A stretch of DNA of 64,000 nt from Drechslerella dactyloides. Lineage: Eukaryota > Ascomycota > Orbiliomycetes > Orbiliales > Orbiliaceae. Positions 23,527-36,290 of this stretch are shown in pieces (the stretch's first letter is position 1; the number at the start of each line of letters is the position of its first letter). The DNA lies in NCBI GenBank assembly GCA_020064725.1, contig JAGTWJ010000019.1, positions 3,906,001 through 3,970,000 of the forward strand. The letters are read 5' to 3'. The notes beneath the pieces were generated by a model. That model made no database searches, was not told the origin of the DNA, and worked only from the letters and a program-made list of their open reading frames with translations. Position numbers and translations under genes: made by a program.

Positions 23527-24819
23527 GGTCGTGTGGAAGCGTGTGAGAACGGGCGCCGAGACGCCCAGCTAGGCAAAGATGGCCGTAGATAGGACGAGGT
23601 GAGATCAATTGGATGGCGAAAAGAATGTCGGCTCCAAGATTTGGCGATCTCCAAGGTGTGTGTTCTGTTGCGTGATTGGGCAATTGGACCCGAGTTTGGG
23701 AACGTAGCGACAAGACGTTTTTGGCTGGGGAAAAAGGCCGGGTTGCGAGGGACAGAAAGCCGCTGCGAAGGAAGGGATGGATATGTCGGCTGGGGAGAGA
23801 GAGAGGCGGCAATGAAGGGGTTCCGAGGAAGGCAGTGTAGATGTCAGGCGATGGCGAGGGAGCGGTGATGATGGAGGAAAGATGATGCGGGATGGAAGTG
23901 GAAGTGGGATGGCCGGACAGGGTTTCGCGAGCGGAGGGACGGACGACGGTGTGGAGCGGTGATTTTGGAGATGGGAATCGAGGTTTCGGCGGCTGCGAGC
24001 TTGGCACAACTTTGAGCGTCGCTCGCAGCCCCGCCACACCGCGGCAGCCACAGGCACATTTCTCGTGGACTATGCACAAGTGTGTCCATTACCTTATAGG
24101 CAAGATATGACGACCAGCCACGGTGTAGTCACTCGCCACAGCTGATTGTGGCGGGTGACCTATGCCGTAATGCTGTGGCTGTGCGGCTTGGCCAATTGCC
24201 TGCGAACACCAAGCCTCGTGCCTGGCATTGGTCCTCCATTTACAATTCGACCATTTGCCCCGAGGTCACACCCTCGCTACTACTAGACTTATAACTACGG
24301 TACTATGTCCGGAGCATTCCATCCCTGGCCCTCGCCCTGGTTTCCGCGCAGGCTGGGTCGCTTTCACTTTTCTTGCGCGAGCGAGCTAGCAGGGACCAGC
24401 CAGTAAAGCAACTGAAGGACTCGGAGGCAACCAAGCTACGTCAACCTGCGAACGAGCGTCACTGGACGTTTTTTCCTGCTTGTCCAAGATTTCTACTTTT
24501 ATATATATCGCATCGGGAGGCTGGCGGACTCATCTTCCCGTTCTCTCGTCCGTCCGTTCGCTTTTTCGTTTTATTTGCGCCGACGGGACCGCCTTTTGGA
24601 TTTGCGCCGGCCTGACTCGACGTCGCACAGCTCAGTCGCGGATACGAAGCTACTTGTGCTACCTCTCAACCCCCTGTCTTCAGTCCTTCGACAACCTCAC
24701 CTCACGACATTAGTCCTGCACATCGTATACCAGGAGCCTCGCGATTCGCTCCCTCGCGCTCTCTCTCTCTCCTCGACTGAAGTAGAATCGCACGACGAAG
24801 TTCGGTCAAATCACCCAAA
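23527..24819. other. Divergent upstream region of DCP2 and the DUF4112 gene
   Basis: Both promoters and leaders lie here. From about 24360 the + strand is pyrimidine-rich, with a CTCTCTCTC run near 24765 just before the DUF4112 start. Long open frames on the - strand (23444-24079) overlap the DCP2 leader and have no domain. Confidence 0.45.
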
Positions 24820-25990
24820 ATGTCCAAGGGTATGATCGGAAAGTTCGTCCTGGGCCGGGTATGTTCCTCTCTCTCTTCGATCGCCATCTATGTCACATCA
24901 CCACTGATACTAATGGTTTCCCCCGTCTATGCAGGTTTTCAAAGAATCCGCCGCGAACAAAGAAGGTCGCGAGGACCCTTACTACGAATACCCCGCCGCC
25001 GAACTCAACAAAGCCGGCAAGCGCCGCTCCCGCCGTCGCAAGAAGGCCCTCCCACCCGGCCTAACCGACGAGGAAGGCGAAACCCTCACCAAAGTCAAGC
25101 GCCGCGCCTACCGTCTTGATATGTCGTTCGGTTCCTTCCTAGGCGTGCGCTTCGGCTGGGGCAGTGTCCTCGGCATCATCCCGCTTATCGGCGACGGCCT
25201 CGACATGTTGCTAGCGCTGATGGTCGTGCGAACCGCGACGCAGGTGCAGCTGCCCACGTTTTTGCTCCTCCACATGCTGATCAACGTCGCCTTCGATTTC
25301 GTCGTAAGTGCCTATGCTTATACTACCTTTATGCATTTCATCCCGAGAAACCCCCAACCCCCAATATCCCATCCATGGCGCCACCATCACCCGTACCGGT
25401 TCCTGAATCCGCTATCCGAATCTACCGATTCCCCAATTCGGTTGGCAGCTCGCTGACGGTTCCGCCTATATTTCCAGATCGGTCTCATCCCCTTCCTCGG
25501 CGACCTCATCGACGCCGGCTACAAATGCAACACCCGCAACGCCGTCCTTCTCGAACGCCATCTCCGCCAGGTCGGCCGCGCCCGCCTAAAGGAGCAAGGC
25601 ATCATCGACCCGGAAGATAATTCCCTACCCACCGGCTCTGCTGATGAGTCTGGCCCCTCCGATATCGATCTGGAAGCGCAAGCTCCCGCTCCCCGCCGTG
25701 GCGACCGCGACCGACACCGCAACGAGCATCACCGCGACGACGACCGGCGGCATGGCAATAATGGTGGTAGCAGCGGTGGAAACCATCACCACAGCGGTGG
25801 TGGCAGCAGCCGACGGGACGACGAGTACGAACACGAGCGTCGGGATAGAAACAGAGACAGGGACAGGCGCCGCGACACAGACTCATCCGACAGTGATCGG
25901 CACCGTTCCGACAGAACGCATACGAAGAGCAAAAGGAAGGGCGGCGGTCGCAGCGACGATTCCAGACGAGGCGGCAGCTCGAGAAGGTAA
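24820..25990 (+). CDS. DUF4112 membrane protein
   Basis: Three exons (24820-24858, 24935-25303, 25478-25990) give 306 residues. After a short basic N-terminus (KRRSRRRKKALPPGLTDEE), the DUF4112 core spans about 65-150 with two hydrophobic stretches carrying the repeated motif GIIPLIGDGLDMLLAL and GLIPFLGDLIDAGYKCN. The C-terminal half is disordered and rich in Arg, Asp, His and Ser (RDRDRRRDTDSSDSDRHRS). The family is widespread in filamentous fungi and bacteria; its biochemical function is not known to me, and fungal members are sometimes mislabelled as PH-domain proteins. The first exon encodes only 13 residues. Confidence 0.9.
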
Positions 25991-26677
25991 AGCGTCGGTT
26001 CGAAAATTTCCCGATAGGGCATATGTCGGGACGGAAGACGCATGGGTTAGATATAATCCGGGTACATTTGCAAGGCGCATTTTAATTAATGATATATTGG
26101 CACGCACGCTTCCCGGCGGAGCTGCATCTGGGAATTCGCTTCTTTTTTCTTCCTTTCTTCCTTTCTTTCCTGGTAGGGCACGGCATTTGCCCTCTTGCTG
26201 TTGAAAGGCACATGTATTACCTACGCACACGGTTCTAACTAGCGGATGATTCGGCGATCTATGATTTACAGTTGCAAGTCGATTCAATTCATCAATTAGT
26301 TAAATGAATAATTCCAAATTTTGTCTATGTCTTTGGCAATGTGTCCGCGTGCCTCCTCGTAAGCATCCGCGGTTCCACCTCCCAATGGGATGGAATATTT
26401 CCAACGAGATGGAATATCGAAGCATACAAGATATCACCTTTGAATAGTGATAGGAAAAGCCTCCATTCTTGTAATCTCTCACATGCAGGATTCATCGATC
26501 GGGGCACAAAAAATCTTAAAATGTACAAGATATCTTTCAAAGGTGCGTTCTACTTGATACCCGGATGTATAATGTATTACATACATGACACGCGAGATAG
26601 GCCGTAAAATTCATAAGAGGTGAACCTGCAACGTTACGCATACCCTGTATATACGCAAGATGAGAAACCGGAGCAAC
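25991..26677. other. Short convergent intergenic region with a repeat pair
   Basis: The 3' flanks of the DUF4112 and RAD5 genes. An 11-nt direct repeat TACAAGATATC at 26425 and 26524 is joined to the inverted pair CACCTTTGA (26435) and TCAAAGGTG (26537), so the RNA could fold as a hairpin. No gene. Confidence 0.5.
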
Positions 26678-29600
26678 CTAGCTCAAGAGGTCCTTAATAT
26701 CCTCTATCCGCTGTGCCCTCTTTTCCTCAGCACTCATCATCCCCAGCGACGACGCACTATCACACGACAACAGTCAGCACACTACACCATAATCATGAGT
26801 ACCCTGGGAGAAATATCGCAATCTGCACTCACATAAACTTCTTCCGCTCCTGTATCTTATGCACCATCCGCTCTTCCACCGACCCCTTCACAATAAACCT
26901 ATAAACCACACACATATCAGCAACCCGCTCTCACGCCAAAACCTCCAGGAAACCGGCCACAAACCTATGCACGACAACCTCCTCCGTCTGCCCCATCCGA
27001 TGTATCCGATCGATCGCCTGCGACTCAACCGCGAACGACCACCACGGGTCCATCATAAACACCCTCTTCGCCTCCGTCAAATTCAACCCGACACCGCCCG
27101 CCTTGAGCGATATCAACAGCACCAGCCCGCCCACGTGCGTCTTAAACTTGGCCAGCACCGCCGACCGCTGCTGCTGCGACATCGCGCCATCGAACCGCAC
27201 GAACTGGATCCGCTCCCGCGCCAGCGCCGGCTCGATCAGGTTGATGAAGCTCGTGAACTGCGAGAACACCACGCTCTTCATACCGGGATTCTCCCGCCGC
27301 AGGCGCTTCAGATTCGTGATCAGCGCATCAATCTTCGCGGATGACTTGCCGGCCGCTATCCGCCGCAGCGTGAATTCCGGCGTGGAGGCCGTCGCGTCCT
27401 GGAACGCGGCGGGGATGTTCTCCTGCTCGTGCTTGACGACCTCGTACAGCTCCTTTTCGTTGATGGGTTCCCGGCAGCTGAAGCAGCGGGCTTGCTCGTT
27501 CTTGCCCTTCGCATACTCGATCAGGCTCAGCAGACACTTCTTGCACGCCATGTGGAAGCAGGCGGTCACCGTCATCTCCTCGATCGGCTCGTTCGAGCAG
27601 ATTGGGCACTCGTTCTCCGCTTCTTCTTTGATCTGCTGGAGGACGTGCGCGTTGTAGTTGTTCACTTCACCCTTGTCGTTTTCCTGGGATGTGAACTTGT
27701 CGATGAGAGCCTGGAGATCCATGTTGTCCGTGAGGCCCTTGGCGTCCGCTTCGGCTGCTTCGGCCTCGACTTCGTCGGCGACAATCTCTTTCTTGCGGAC
27801 AAGCGTTGGGTGGCAGCAGGACTGCCGTAGGCGGAGGATCTGGGCAAAGATCGTAGTGTACGATTTCATCACAGATCCGGCCTAGAAATCAAAGTTAGAA
27901 TGAGTGCTCAAAGGGGAGGCGAAGCTGTACTTCAGTACAAGGGCCACTGTATCCATACCTCCATGTTTTCGGTGAACGACCGCTTGACGTACATGTATAT
28001 GAAATCGTACACAGCACGCTCGGCCTTGGATAGCTCGATCTCCTCGATAATGATCGTCTTGGGCGGCAAGAACACCAGCGGCGTGCCGTCCGGTTGCCTC
28101 ATGTCCTTCGTGCGCCGCATCACCAGCGGCTCCAGCACCGTCTGCACGACATCTAGCGCGCGCAGGAAGTCTTTAGACTCAAACGGCACCGTTATAAATG
28201 TCCTCCAGAACGCAAAGTTGCTCCACGGCTCGACTCTCAAGAATCTGACGAGCGAGAACAGGTCCTCCAGCCGATTGACAATCGGCGTGCCCGTCAGGAC
28301 CCATCGGTGAATCGCGTCGAGTTCGTAGCATGCTTTGGCAGTCTTGCTCTGTCTGTTCTTGATATTATGCGCCTCATCAAGGATAATCCTGAAGAACTGG
28401 ACGGAAAACAGGCCACCCGAATTCCCTCGCGAGCCACTCGCAGAATTTGCGATCTGTGTGAACTCGGAAAGCACAACCCCGTAGCTTGTAATGATGACGT
28501 TTGGCGCATTATAGGCATTCGCAACGGAGCATTGGGCCCTCAAATCGAGGCTCTTGTCCGCGCCGTAGTATATCATCGTTTTGAGAGTACCCGGCTTCGA
28601 TGCTGCTTCCGCTTCAGATGCCCACTGGGACAGCAAGCTCATGGGGGCAACAACCAGAGTCGTGTAAGGCGCAGGCTCCACCACGTCGGAGTTCTTAGGC
28701 AGCCGTGGTAGACTCAGCGGCTTCGAACCGGAATCCATGTTTATTTCGGGTTCGATTCGGTTCGAGTGAACCAGCGAAAGCATCTCGATTGTTTTTCCAA
28801 GGCCCATCTCTGTGAAGTTGTTAGTGCTTATTTCAAAAGTTGGTTTATAGTGAAGGGCATCTTACCGTCTGCCAGAATACCACCGAGACAGTTCTGCTCT
28901 TGTACCGGAAATTTGAGCGAGAGCTCACCCGAATACGGGTTGACGTAGAACTTTTCCTGATTCTCGACGGTGGGCAGCTCTCGGTCGTTCTCGTCCTTCA
29001 CCGGCCAAGTATACTCTTCCCACAGGGGATGCATGGACTCTTCTTGTCCTTCGTTCTTCTTATCCCGCTCCTTGTTCAACATCCAATGCAAAGCTTGCTT
29101 TTGGTATTTGCGTAGATCCATTGCAAATGTATCAGCAGGCTCAGCCTCCGGCGAGCCAAAGTCAAACGTTTGGGCTTTCTTGTATAATTGGTCGAGCTGA
29201 TCCTGCTCGAGCTCCTTGCCTTCCTGTGGCTCCTCTTCGTCCTTGATCGGAGTGCCGTTGCCTCTCGCGGCCTCTTCCTTTTCCTTCTCCTCTGCCATTT
29301 CGGCAACCTGAAGCAGCCCCTCGCGCTTAGCTTTTGAGTCTTGGCCAGCGCTGGTGGGGTACAGCTTTATCTCGTTGAAGAGTTTCACCAGCGAAGTCTG
29401 TCGCAGTCGTAGAGCCTTCTCCTCCTCCGTTTCCTTCGCTTCAAACAGCCCGGTCGATCTATTGGAGTCTACCAGGCGGATGGCGCGAGGGTTGAACGTC
29501 TGGCGGAGCATGTAGCAGTTCAACTGCAGGTATATAGTCTCGTTCGTGCGAAGGACGTCCGGGGCGTAGACACACACCGCCTTGAAGGCGCATATCTTCT

Positions 29601-30481
29601 GATCCAACAGCGTGGACACGAACTGCGCGGTCTCATGCTGCAGACGGCCGATTTCGTCGCCTTTCGAGTTGGAGAACCGGACGACGATGTCCTTTCGCTT
29701 CGAAGCAGCCTGGGGCACGATCGCCACTGCCTTGCCTTTGCCTCTCCTAACGGTCTTCTGCACTTGCTGCGGCTGCTGTCGCTCGATGAACACTTCTTCG
29801 CCGTGCTTCAGCAGGTCTCGACCGCTCCTCGTTGCCCAGCCCTCGGCGCCGAAGGACCCTATATATCGTTCCGCGGGCATCTTATCCAGTCGCTGTGCTG
29901 TTTCGTCATCCGATGATGGAGTCGGTGCTGCGGAACCCTGAGCGAAGCCTGTCGGTGTTTTTCGTTTCCCGTTTTGCCCGAATAGCGATGTGAGAGGGGA
30001 GTTTCGCTGTATCTTAGGTGCCTTCTTGATTTCTCTCCAGGATCCGTCCAGGTACATATTAATGGCTGGGAGATGTTAGCTGCTGTAGGTAAATATAAAT
30101 GGCATGCAGCCGGTGTGCTAACATACCCCTCTCAAGATCCCCGCCAGATACGTCGTCCAGCTGCTTCAAGACATCCACGGGTAGCTTCTCCCCGAGGACC
30201 GATTCGATAGTGACGGCATCCAGTCGGATGCCCAATGCCTGAACATCGATAGCATCCGCATCATCATCCGCATTGTCGTCCAATATCGCAACCGGATCGG
30301 CATCGTCATCTGGGTCCGCGAAGAGTGGAGCGTCGGAGCCAGGTTCTTCGATAGGAGCGTAGCCGTGGATTTCTCGCTGCGGGGTCGATAGAAGCACCGG
30401 ATCCGACTCTTCGGGAGGCGGAGAAGGGGATGACTGGGCGAAGAAACGCCGTCGCTTGGTAGGGTGTGGGTTATCCTCCAT
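26678..30481 (-). CDS. RAD5: Rad5 family DNA helicase / E3 ubiquitin ligase
   Basis: Six exons (30127-30481, 28866-30065, 27959-28809, 26965-27881, 26833-26898, 26678-26756) give 1155 residues. Order of parts: an acidic N-terminus with a UBA-like segment and AINMYLDGSW; a HIRAN domain from about 185 (RYIGSFGAEGW) that binds 3' DNA ends; the SNF2 core with Walker A (DEMGLGKT, about 518-525, across an exon junction) and DEAH (about 663); a C3HC4 RING inserted in the helicase (CPICSNEP at about 894, CFHMACKKC, CFSC); and the C-terminal helicase motifs (DPWWSFAVESQAIDRIHRMGQ). This layout is specific to Rad5/HLTF, which polyubiquitinates PCNA and drives fork regression in error-free damage tolerance. 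The ending ASSLGMM...IEDIKDLLS matches fungal Rad5. All phases close. Confidence 0.96.
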
Positions 30482-32599
30482 CTTTCGAGAATAGAAGACT
30501 ACTGAGATATCGGCGCCGAACTCAACTTTCGCGGTGGAAGACGGGACATATCTCAGGCCTTCATGAGTTCGAGATGACGCTGGACAGGTCTAGGATGCGC
30601 GCTGTTCAAACTCTGTGAAAAGGCTGTGTCAGGTAACTGGGCGATAAGACAACTGCCTGCTGTGGTTTCTTCGTAGTAGACTGGTTTGAAGTCGGGGTGC
30701 GCCTAACCGAGACTCAAGAACGCGTCGGTCGGATCTGGCGGCCGCGCCTCACACGCGAGAGCATGCGGCATGCGGCATTCAACACGACCCTGCGGCACGC
30801 CTGCTGCCCCCACCCATCGGAGAATCTATTCAAGACATGCATATGCTTTGGATGTAGGATAGTATCATCATTTCCCGAGACTATCCTCATCTAAATTTAG
30901 ATACTACTCTGAACGGTAAGCTGTACTCCATGAATTCTAGTACGCCTGATCCACGGAACATCTTTATTACATTTCTATCTGCGATTCATGAATATATTGA
31001 TATGATCTGGTGCGTTTGCACTTATATATACCACGATTTCGCAAATCGAAGGTTCGTTATAGCGTTAGCTAACAGGTTCAAACTGACAATCTTGTAGGCC
31101 AATAGAATGGCTAAGCTTGTGCGCCTCCTTGTGCAAGAGAGGCTCGTCCTGCAGGCGGAGAAGGCATCCTCTTCACTTTACAGCAGATGCTCATACCAAG
31201 CCATTAGCACATCTACATCTATGCTCTCTTGCCATGAAACAGTATACTCGTGGTCATACTCATACTTTAGGTAGATGTGCCGTACTAAACGATTGTCTAT
31301 CCCAAGGTAGGTCGATAGGTCGCCAAGATCGCGCAGAAGGCATCCGAGTCCGCCGGCTCTGGCATCGCTCCGAACAGCCCATTGCTACCGCACAATGCTT
31401 CTACGACAAGCAGTAGCATTCTCTTGCGAAGGCCAGAGAGCTGATAGAGAACTCAGCTGCCGCAATTACGAAAGAAGATGCGTCTGGGATCCAATCTGGC
31501 GAGGTACGCATATGCTCCAAGCAACATGCCTGTCAAAATACAAATAAATACGATGTATAGCATACCTGAATCTAGACTTTATTGACAGCAATGCGCTCGT
31601 CGTTGGCCTAGTATAAAGCCATCAGCAGCATTCGTCCAAGCGGGGACTTTCTGCCGTCAGTCCCCACCACTTTCGACCCTTTTAACCTTACTTTCACTTG
31701 TGTTCTATATATACGGTCTGGCTCGCGAGACCAATACATACTGACGTTAGGACAAACGTATGCCTGAGAGGCCATCGAATAGAGACTATTGCCAACATTT
31801 TCAGGAAGAGTGCCGCGAGACCTCGACAGACAATCGTAGAAAAGATTGAACCCTCGATCGGTCAAGAATGTGCTGGGTTCTAGAATTCTTGTGGAGACCA
31901 CCTTCAAAGACGTGGAAGAATAATCGCGTATTATTTTTTTGTTTAGTGAGCTGATTCAACCAAGGGTATGGTATGGTATTTTATTAACGCCGTTTGGTAC
32001 TGCGTGTATGCCTGCTGGGATTACATATCGTCGGGCTAGTATGCGGTATATTCATGCTTCACAATCGGACGCAAACGGCTGCACATTACGTCAACGAAGG
32101 CATGTTCTAGTAGTTACTAGAAATGATCTGTATAGAAGAACACACGAATCCTTCGGCACTCTTGCGGGATCTCTCTAGACGGATACAGATCGCGACCGTT
32201 GTCTATCCATATGATTGATACGGGATTCGATGCATCGTTAGTGCTAGTCGTCGCGTCTGTGGTAGTTTGTGCGTTGCGTCTGGGAGGCTGCCGAGATTTG
32301 TCGGCGCTCGTTGACTGTCGGCCACTCGGCGCTCTTGTTCGAGTTTCGCCGCAGAAATTTTCCCAGCGTCCTGCATCGGCTGCTGGCGCCTTATCTCTCT
32401 CCCTTGCCATACATATCGCCGGCCACCCTAGATCTCCTCCTCCTCATCCTCTACCAACCGCCCCGGAGCCTGATAGTCATCCTGTTGGTTCCTTCTACGT
32501 CTACACCACTGTCGCCTTGATGAGGTATTTCTTATAACGGACCTCAACATTTACAACACTTGACGAACGACACGATAAGATACGTACCTTCACCGCACG
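30482..32599. other. Divergent intergenic region, gene-free
   Basis: Two kilobases between the starts of RAD5 and the MPP alpha gene. I see no gene. The middle (about 30900-32150) is AT-richer and lacks coding character. The last 250 bases before 32600 are pyrimidine-rich, as in other leaders here. Confidence 0.5.
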
Positions 32600-34391
32600 A
32601 TGTTCCGAACTAGCTTGCGGGCCGCCAGGCGGTTGCCCACGCTCTCGGCTCCAAATCCCGTATTCCGACGAACACTTGCTTCCGCGAGGCCCGTCTCAGT
32701 TGTACGCGACTCTCCGTCTTCCGGATACACATGGGTTTCTCTGCTAACGGAGTTCCAATCGTAGGAGTCGCCGGAATTCCAACAGGTTACCAAGCTGTCG
32801 AATGGCATTCGGGTGGCAACAGAGGCCGTACCCGGCCACTTCTCCGGAGTGGGGGTATATATCGAGGCAGGCGCCAGATACGAAGACGAGAGCTTACGGG
32901 GAGTCAGTCACATAATGGACCGGTTAGCATTCAAGGTGATATCACCCACAGCTACCCGACAGACGGACGGACTTCAGTTTACTAACGGAATTGTAGAGCA
33001 CGAACCGGAAAACAGCAGACGAGATGTACCAGACGATAGAGAAGCTCGGGGGCAACATACAGTGCATTTCATCACGAGAGTCGATAATGTACCAGCTGGC
33101 GGTCTTCAACGACGACGTATCGAACGCGATGGAGCTGCTGTCCGAGACGATACTGGAGCCGCGGATAACGGAGGAGGAAGTCTGGGACCAAACCGCCACG
33201 GCCGAGTACGAGATCGAGGAGATATGGAAGAAGCCGGAGCTGATACTACCGGAGATACTACACGACGTTGCTTACCACAATAACACACTCGGAAACCCGC
33301 TGCTGTGTCCGAAGGACCGGCTGGCGGTGATGGGGCCCGACACTATCAGGAAGTACCGGAGCATCTTCTACAAGCCTGAAAGGATGGTGGTTGCGTTCGC
33401 GGGTGTGCAGCATCAGGATGCCGTCAAGTTGTCAGAGGAGTACTTTGGCGCGCTGAGGTCCTCCGCCCAGAACGCGACCGCAGCGGCGTCGTCATCGTTA
33501 TCTGCGAACGCGAAACAATCGTCGACAGCGCCACTACCCGCGTCGAATCCGAAATCGTTCCTATCGAAGATGCCGTTCTTAAAAAACCTGTCGACAACCG
33601 CCTCGCCGTCTGCCTCACATGCCTACCCGTACCTGGACCCGCGGAACCCGTACCCGGAACTCACAATTCCCGCACATTACACCGGCGGACAGAGGGACGT
33701 CTATCTACCGGGCGCGCCCGGCCAAGGCAAGGAGCTGACGCACGTTTTCATCGCCTTTGAAACGCCAGGGATCACAAGCGATGACGTCTATGCCCTTGCG
33801 ACTCTGCAGACGCTGCTCGGCGGGGGCAGCTCGTTCTCGGCCGGCGGTCCTGGAAAGGGCATGTACTCGAGGCTGTACACAAACGTGCTGAACCAGTACG
33901 GCTGGATCGAGAGCTGCGCGGCGTTCCACCACTCGTACCAGGATTCGGGAATTTTTGGGATCGCTGGGTCGTGTCTGCAGGATGCGTCCGGCGCGCTGAT
34001 CGACGTGATGTTGCGTGAGATGGCGAATACGTTCACAGCGGTCGGATACAATTCACTGCAGGTATCCGAGGTGGAGCGGGCGAAGAACCAGCTGCGGTCG
34101 TCGCTGTTGATGAATCTGGAGAGCAGGATGATCGAGCTGGAGGATCTGGGCAAGCAGGTCCAGTGCCACGGGCGCAAGATCGGGCCGGCGGAAATGTGCC
34201 GTGCGATCGAGAGGCTTACAGTGCACGATTTGAGGAGGGTTGCGGAGAAGGTGTTCACGGGCAAGGTGATGAATGTCGGTGGGGGGACTGGGCGGCCGAC
34301 TGTCGTTATCCAAGCGCCGTTGGACATCGCCAAGGTCATCGGGCCGGTGGACGAGAGGGCGTGGCGGTTCGGGCTCGGGAGGAAACCGTGA
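32600..34391 (+). CDS. MAS2: Mitochondrial processing peptidase alpha subunit
   Basis: Three exons (32600-32701, 32765-32935, 32997-34391) give 555 residues. The first 40 residues are an Arg/Ser-rich presequence (MFRTSLRAARRLPTLS). The first M16-type domain reads TKLSNGIRVATEAVPG, GVGVYIEAGARYEDE and VSHIMDRLAFKST, with no HxxEH zinc site, as expected for the non-catalytic alpha subunit. The glycine-rich substrate-clamping loop GGGSSFSAGGPGKGMYSRLY is intact at about 365-384. With the beta subunit it removes targeting peptides in the matrix. An Ala/Ser-rich insertion (about 245-300) before the second domain is typical of filamentous fungi. Confidence 0.95.
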
Positions 34392-36290
34392 GTGGCGCCC
34401 CGGCACGGACGTCCGCGGGCAGCGTACGAGTCGATCTGATGACATTTTGCTTCGCGGTTGTAAGAGTAAGGGGAGATTACTACTTGACTACTAGACGGCC
34501 TTTCTGTGCATTTTCTCGGCTATTTTTACTTCATATCTGTTGATATATTGGCTTTGAGTTTTTTCTATACGGCGTACGAGACATCTGGCTACGGACGGCG
34601 AGGGCGGACAGCTTCGGGGCCGCAAGGCTGATATTCCATTTTTTCTTCTTCTTCGAACTTTGGGAGTACGCCCTGGCATGGGGCTACTCGCGATGCTGGT
34701 TACATATGTTCTTCACTCATCTCTGTAAATACTTACTTGCAGCTTGCCTGTGTCTATTCCCATGTTGTCCGCCCGTGAAGATGGATTCGGTGTTACATCG
34801 ATGGCATTGCCCAGACATGTTGACACGCGTGCATGCAGGTTCGAGAGAGTTTGGTTCACAGACGCGCCTGCTTGACGCCTACGGGCTGCAGGTATTCGGA
34901 TGCTTCGGGCAACGGGTACCGTCGAGGAAGCACAGATCGTGTAGACGTGTCGCCGTGCGTCAATTGGCGCACACGCGGTCAATGCGCCAGCGGCAGCAGC
35001 AAGCTCGCGCAGCTCGAGCTCGAGCAGCACTGCCTCGCTCCTGCCCGGGAAGGGAGCTGGTGGCGATGCTGGCGATGCTGGCTCTGGGCGGAGGAGTGCT
35101 GACGAGCGCTGACTGGCTGAGGCTCCACTGCCGGTTTCCCGTTTGGGCAGCAGCCTCCTTTTCAGGTCCGCAGAAAAGTCTCCTCCCAACAGCCCGCAGC
35201 AGAATTAATCTTAACCTCACGCCATTTGTTCCGCCTCGTGCCGACCTGCAGAGTGCTGTCTGTCTGTACTTGTACTTCTATACGGGCTTCCTCTCTTCTC
35301 CTTGCTTCGGTTCGAATAATTCCATTTCTTCGTCTCCTCCGTCGCCGTCGTCTCGTTCAAAGCTGTTGTCAACTGCCCGGCATTCCAACCAACGTGTCGG
35401 CTGCCTGGTTCCGTCTTTTGCTGCATTCCTCGTCGCGCACGATAGAACCTTCGTCGTCCTTGGAACACGGACTGCATCCGTCCTCACGGCTCCGCATCTC
35501 ACCAGCAGGCTTCAATTGGGCCGGCTTGGATGCTCGACTAATCGATAATACCATAATACGCATCCGTGCAGCCTCGATCGCAAGAAGACCAGCCTGTTGT
35601 CTTCCGTCGAACCTCGGCAGCTCCACTCGACGCTTGCTGCTCTCACCAAACAGCAGGTCCTCCCGGCGCTGAAGCTGGCAACGTTGACAGATCGGTAACA
35701 TATATCTTTAATTACGCACGTTCCGGAGTCCCCCGAGCGGATTAAATATACACCTTGGATATAAAAGAAAAGTAAAAAAAGAAGGCTTGAGGGAACATTG
35801 GGGTAAGTGGTTTTAAGCTGATTAATTGTTTTGAGGGCGGCACTCTGGCTCTTCGGCTTCCTCAAGATCCGACGAGCGAGAGCTACCATCTCGCCCAGCA
35901 TCAACAAACTTCTCGTTATCCGCGTAAACAGACAGAGCTGACCGGATGGTGCGCGCTGCTGCAGACTCTCCTCTTATCTCTCCCTGACGCATCCGTCTGC
36001 ACGCCGCCCGTCACCCTTGCAACTGACGTTCCGACCCCAGGCTGTTAATCGACACCGAGTGGAGCCCACCGCACAAGGCTTGACCGAACGAACCCCTCAC
36101 GAACATCACACCACCCTTCCAGCCAAGCCACCGTAGCCGCCATCGCCGCCTCTGCCGAATCCTCGCCCCTGAAAGGAAGGCATCATTGGCGGCCCGTTCA
36201 GCGTCTCGTCAGGCGTTGAGAGAGAGAGAGAGAGCAAGAATAGACTCGCTACCGATATCGTGATCCTCTCCGGTTCGAACGTGGTTACCA
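34392..36290. other. Spacer and long leader before LCB2
   Basis: The first 300 bases are MPP alpha 3' flank. The rest is upstream of LCB2 and is very pyrimidine-rich at 35250-35520. A 280-codon open frame at 34706-35548 and its antisense partners have no domain. A GA microsatellite (36218-36234) sits about 55 bp before the LCB2 start. Confidence 0.45.
36218..36234. repeat. GA dinucleotide repeat before LCB2
   Basis: About eight GA units lie within the presumed 5' UTR of LCB2. No regulatory role can be read from sequence alone. Confidence 0.7.

Noticed and set aside
27328..27609. Antisense and shifted frames within RAD5 that look like separate genes
   Set aside because: They overlap the RING and helicase exons, whose protein matches Rad5 throughout.
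34706..35548. 280-codon open frame on the + strand
   Set aside because: No domain, Arg/Ser/Cys-skewed composition typical of shifted or untranslated pyrimidine-rich DNA, and overlapping frames of similar length on the other strand.
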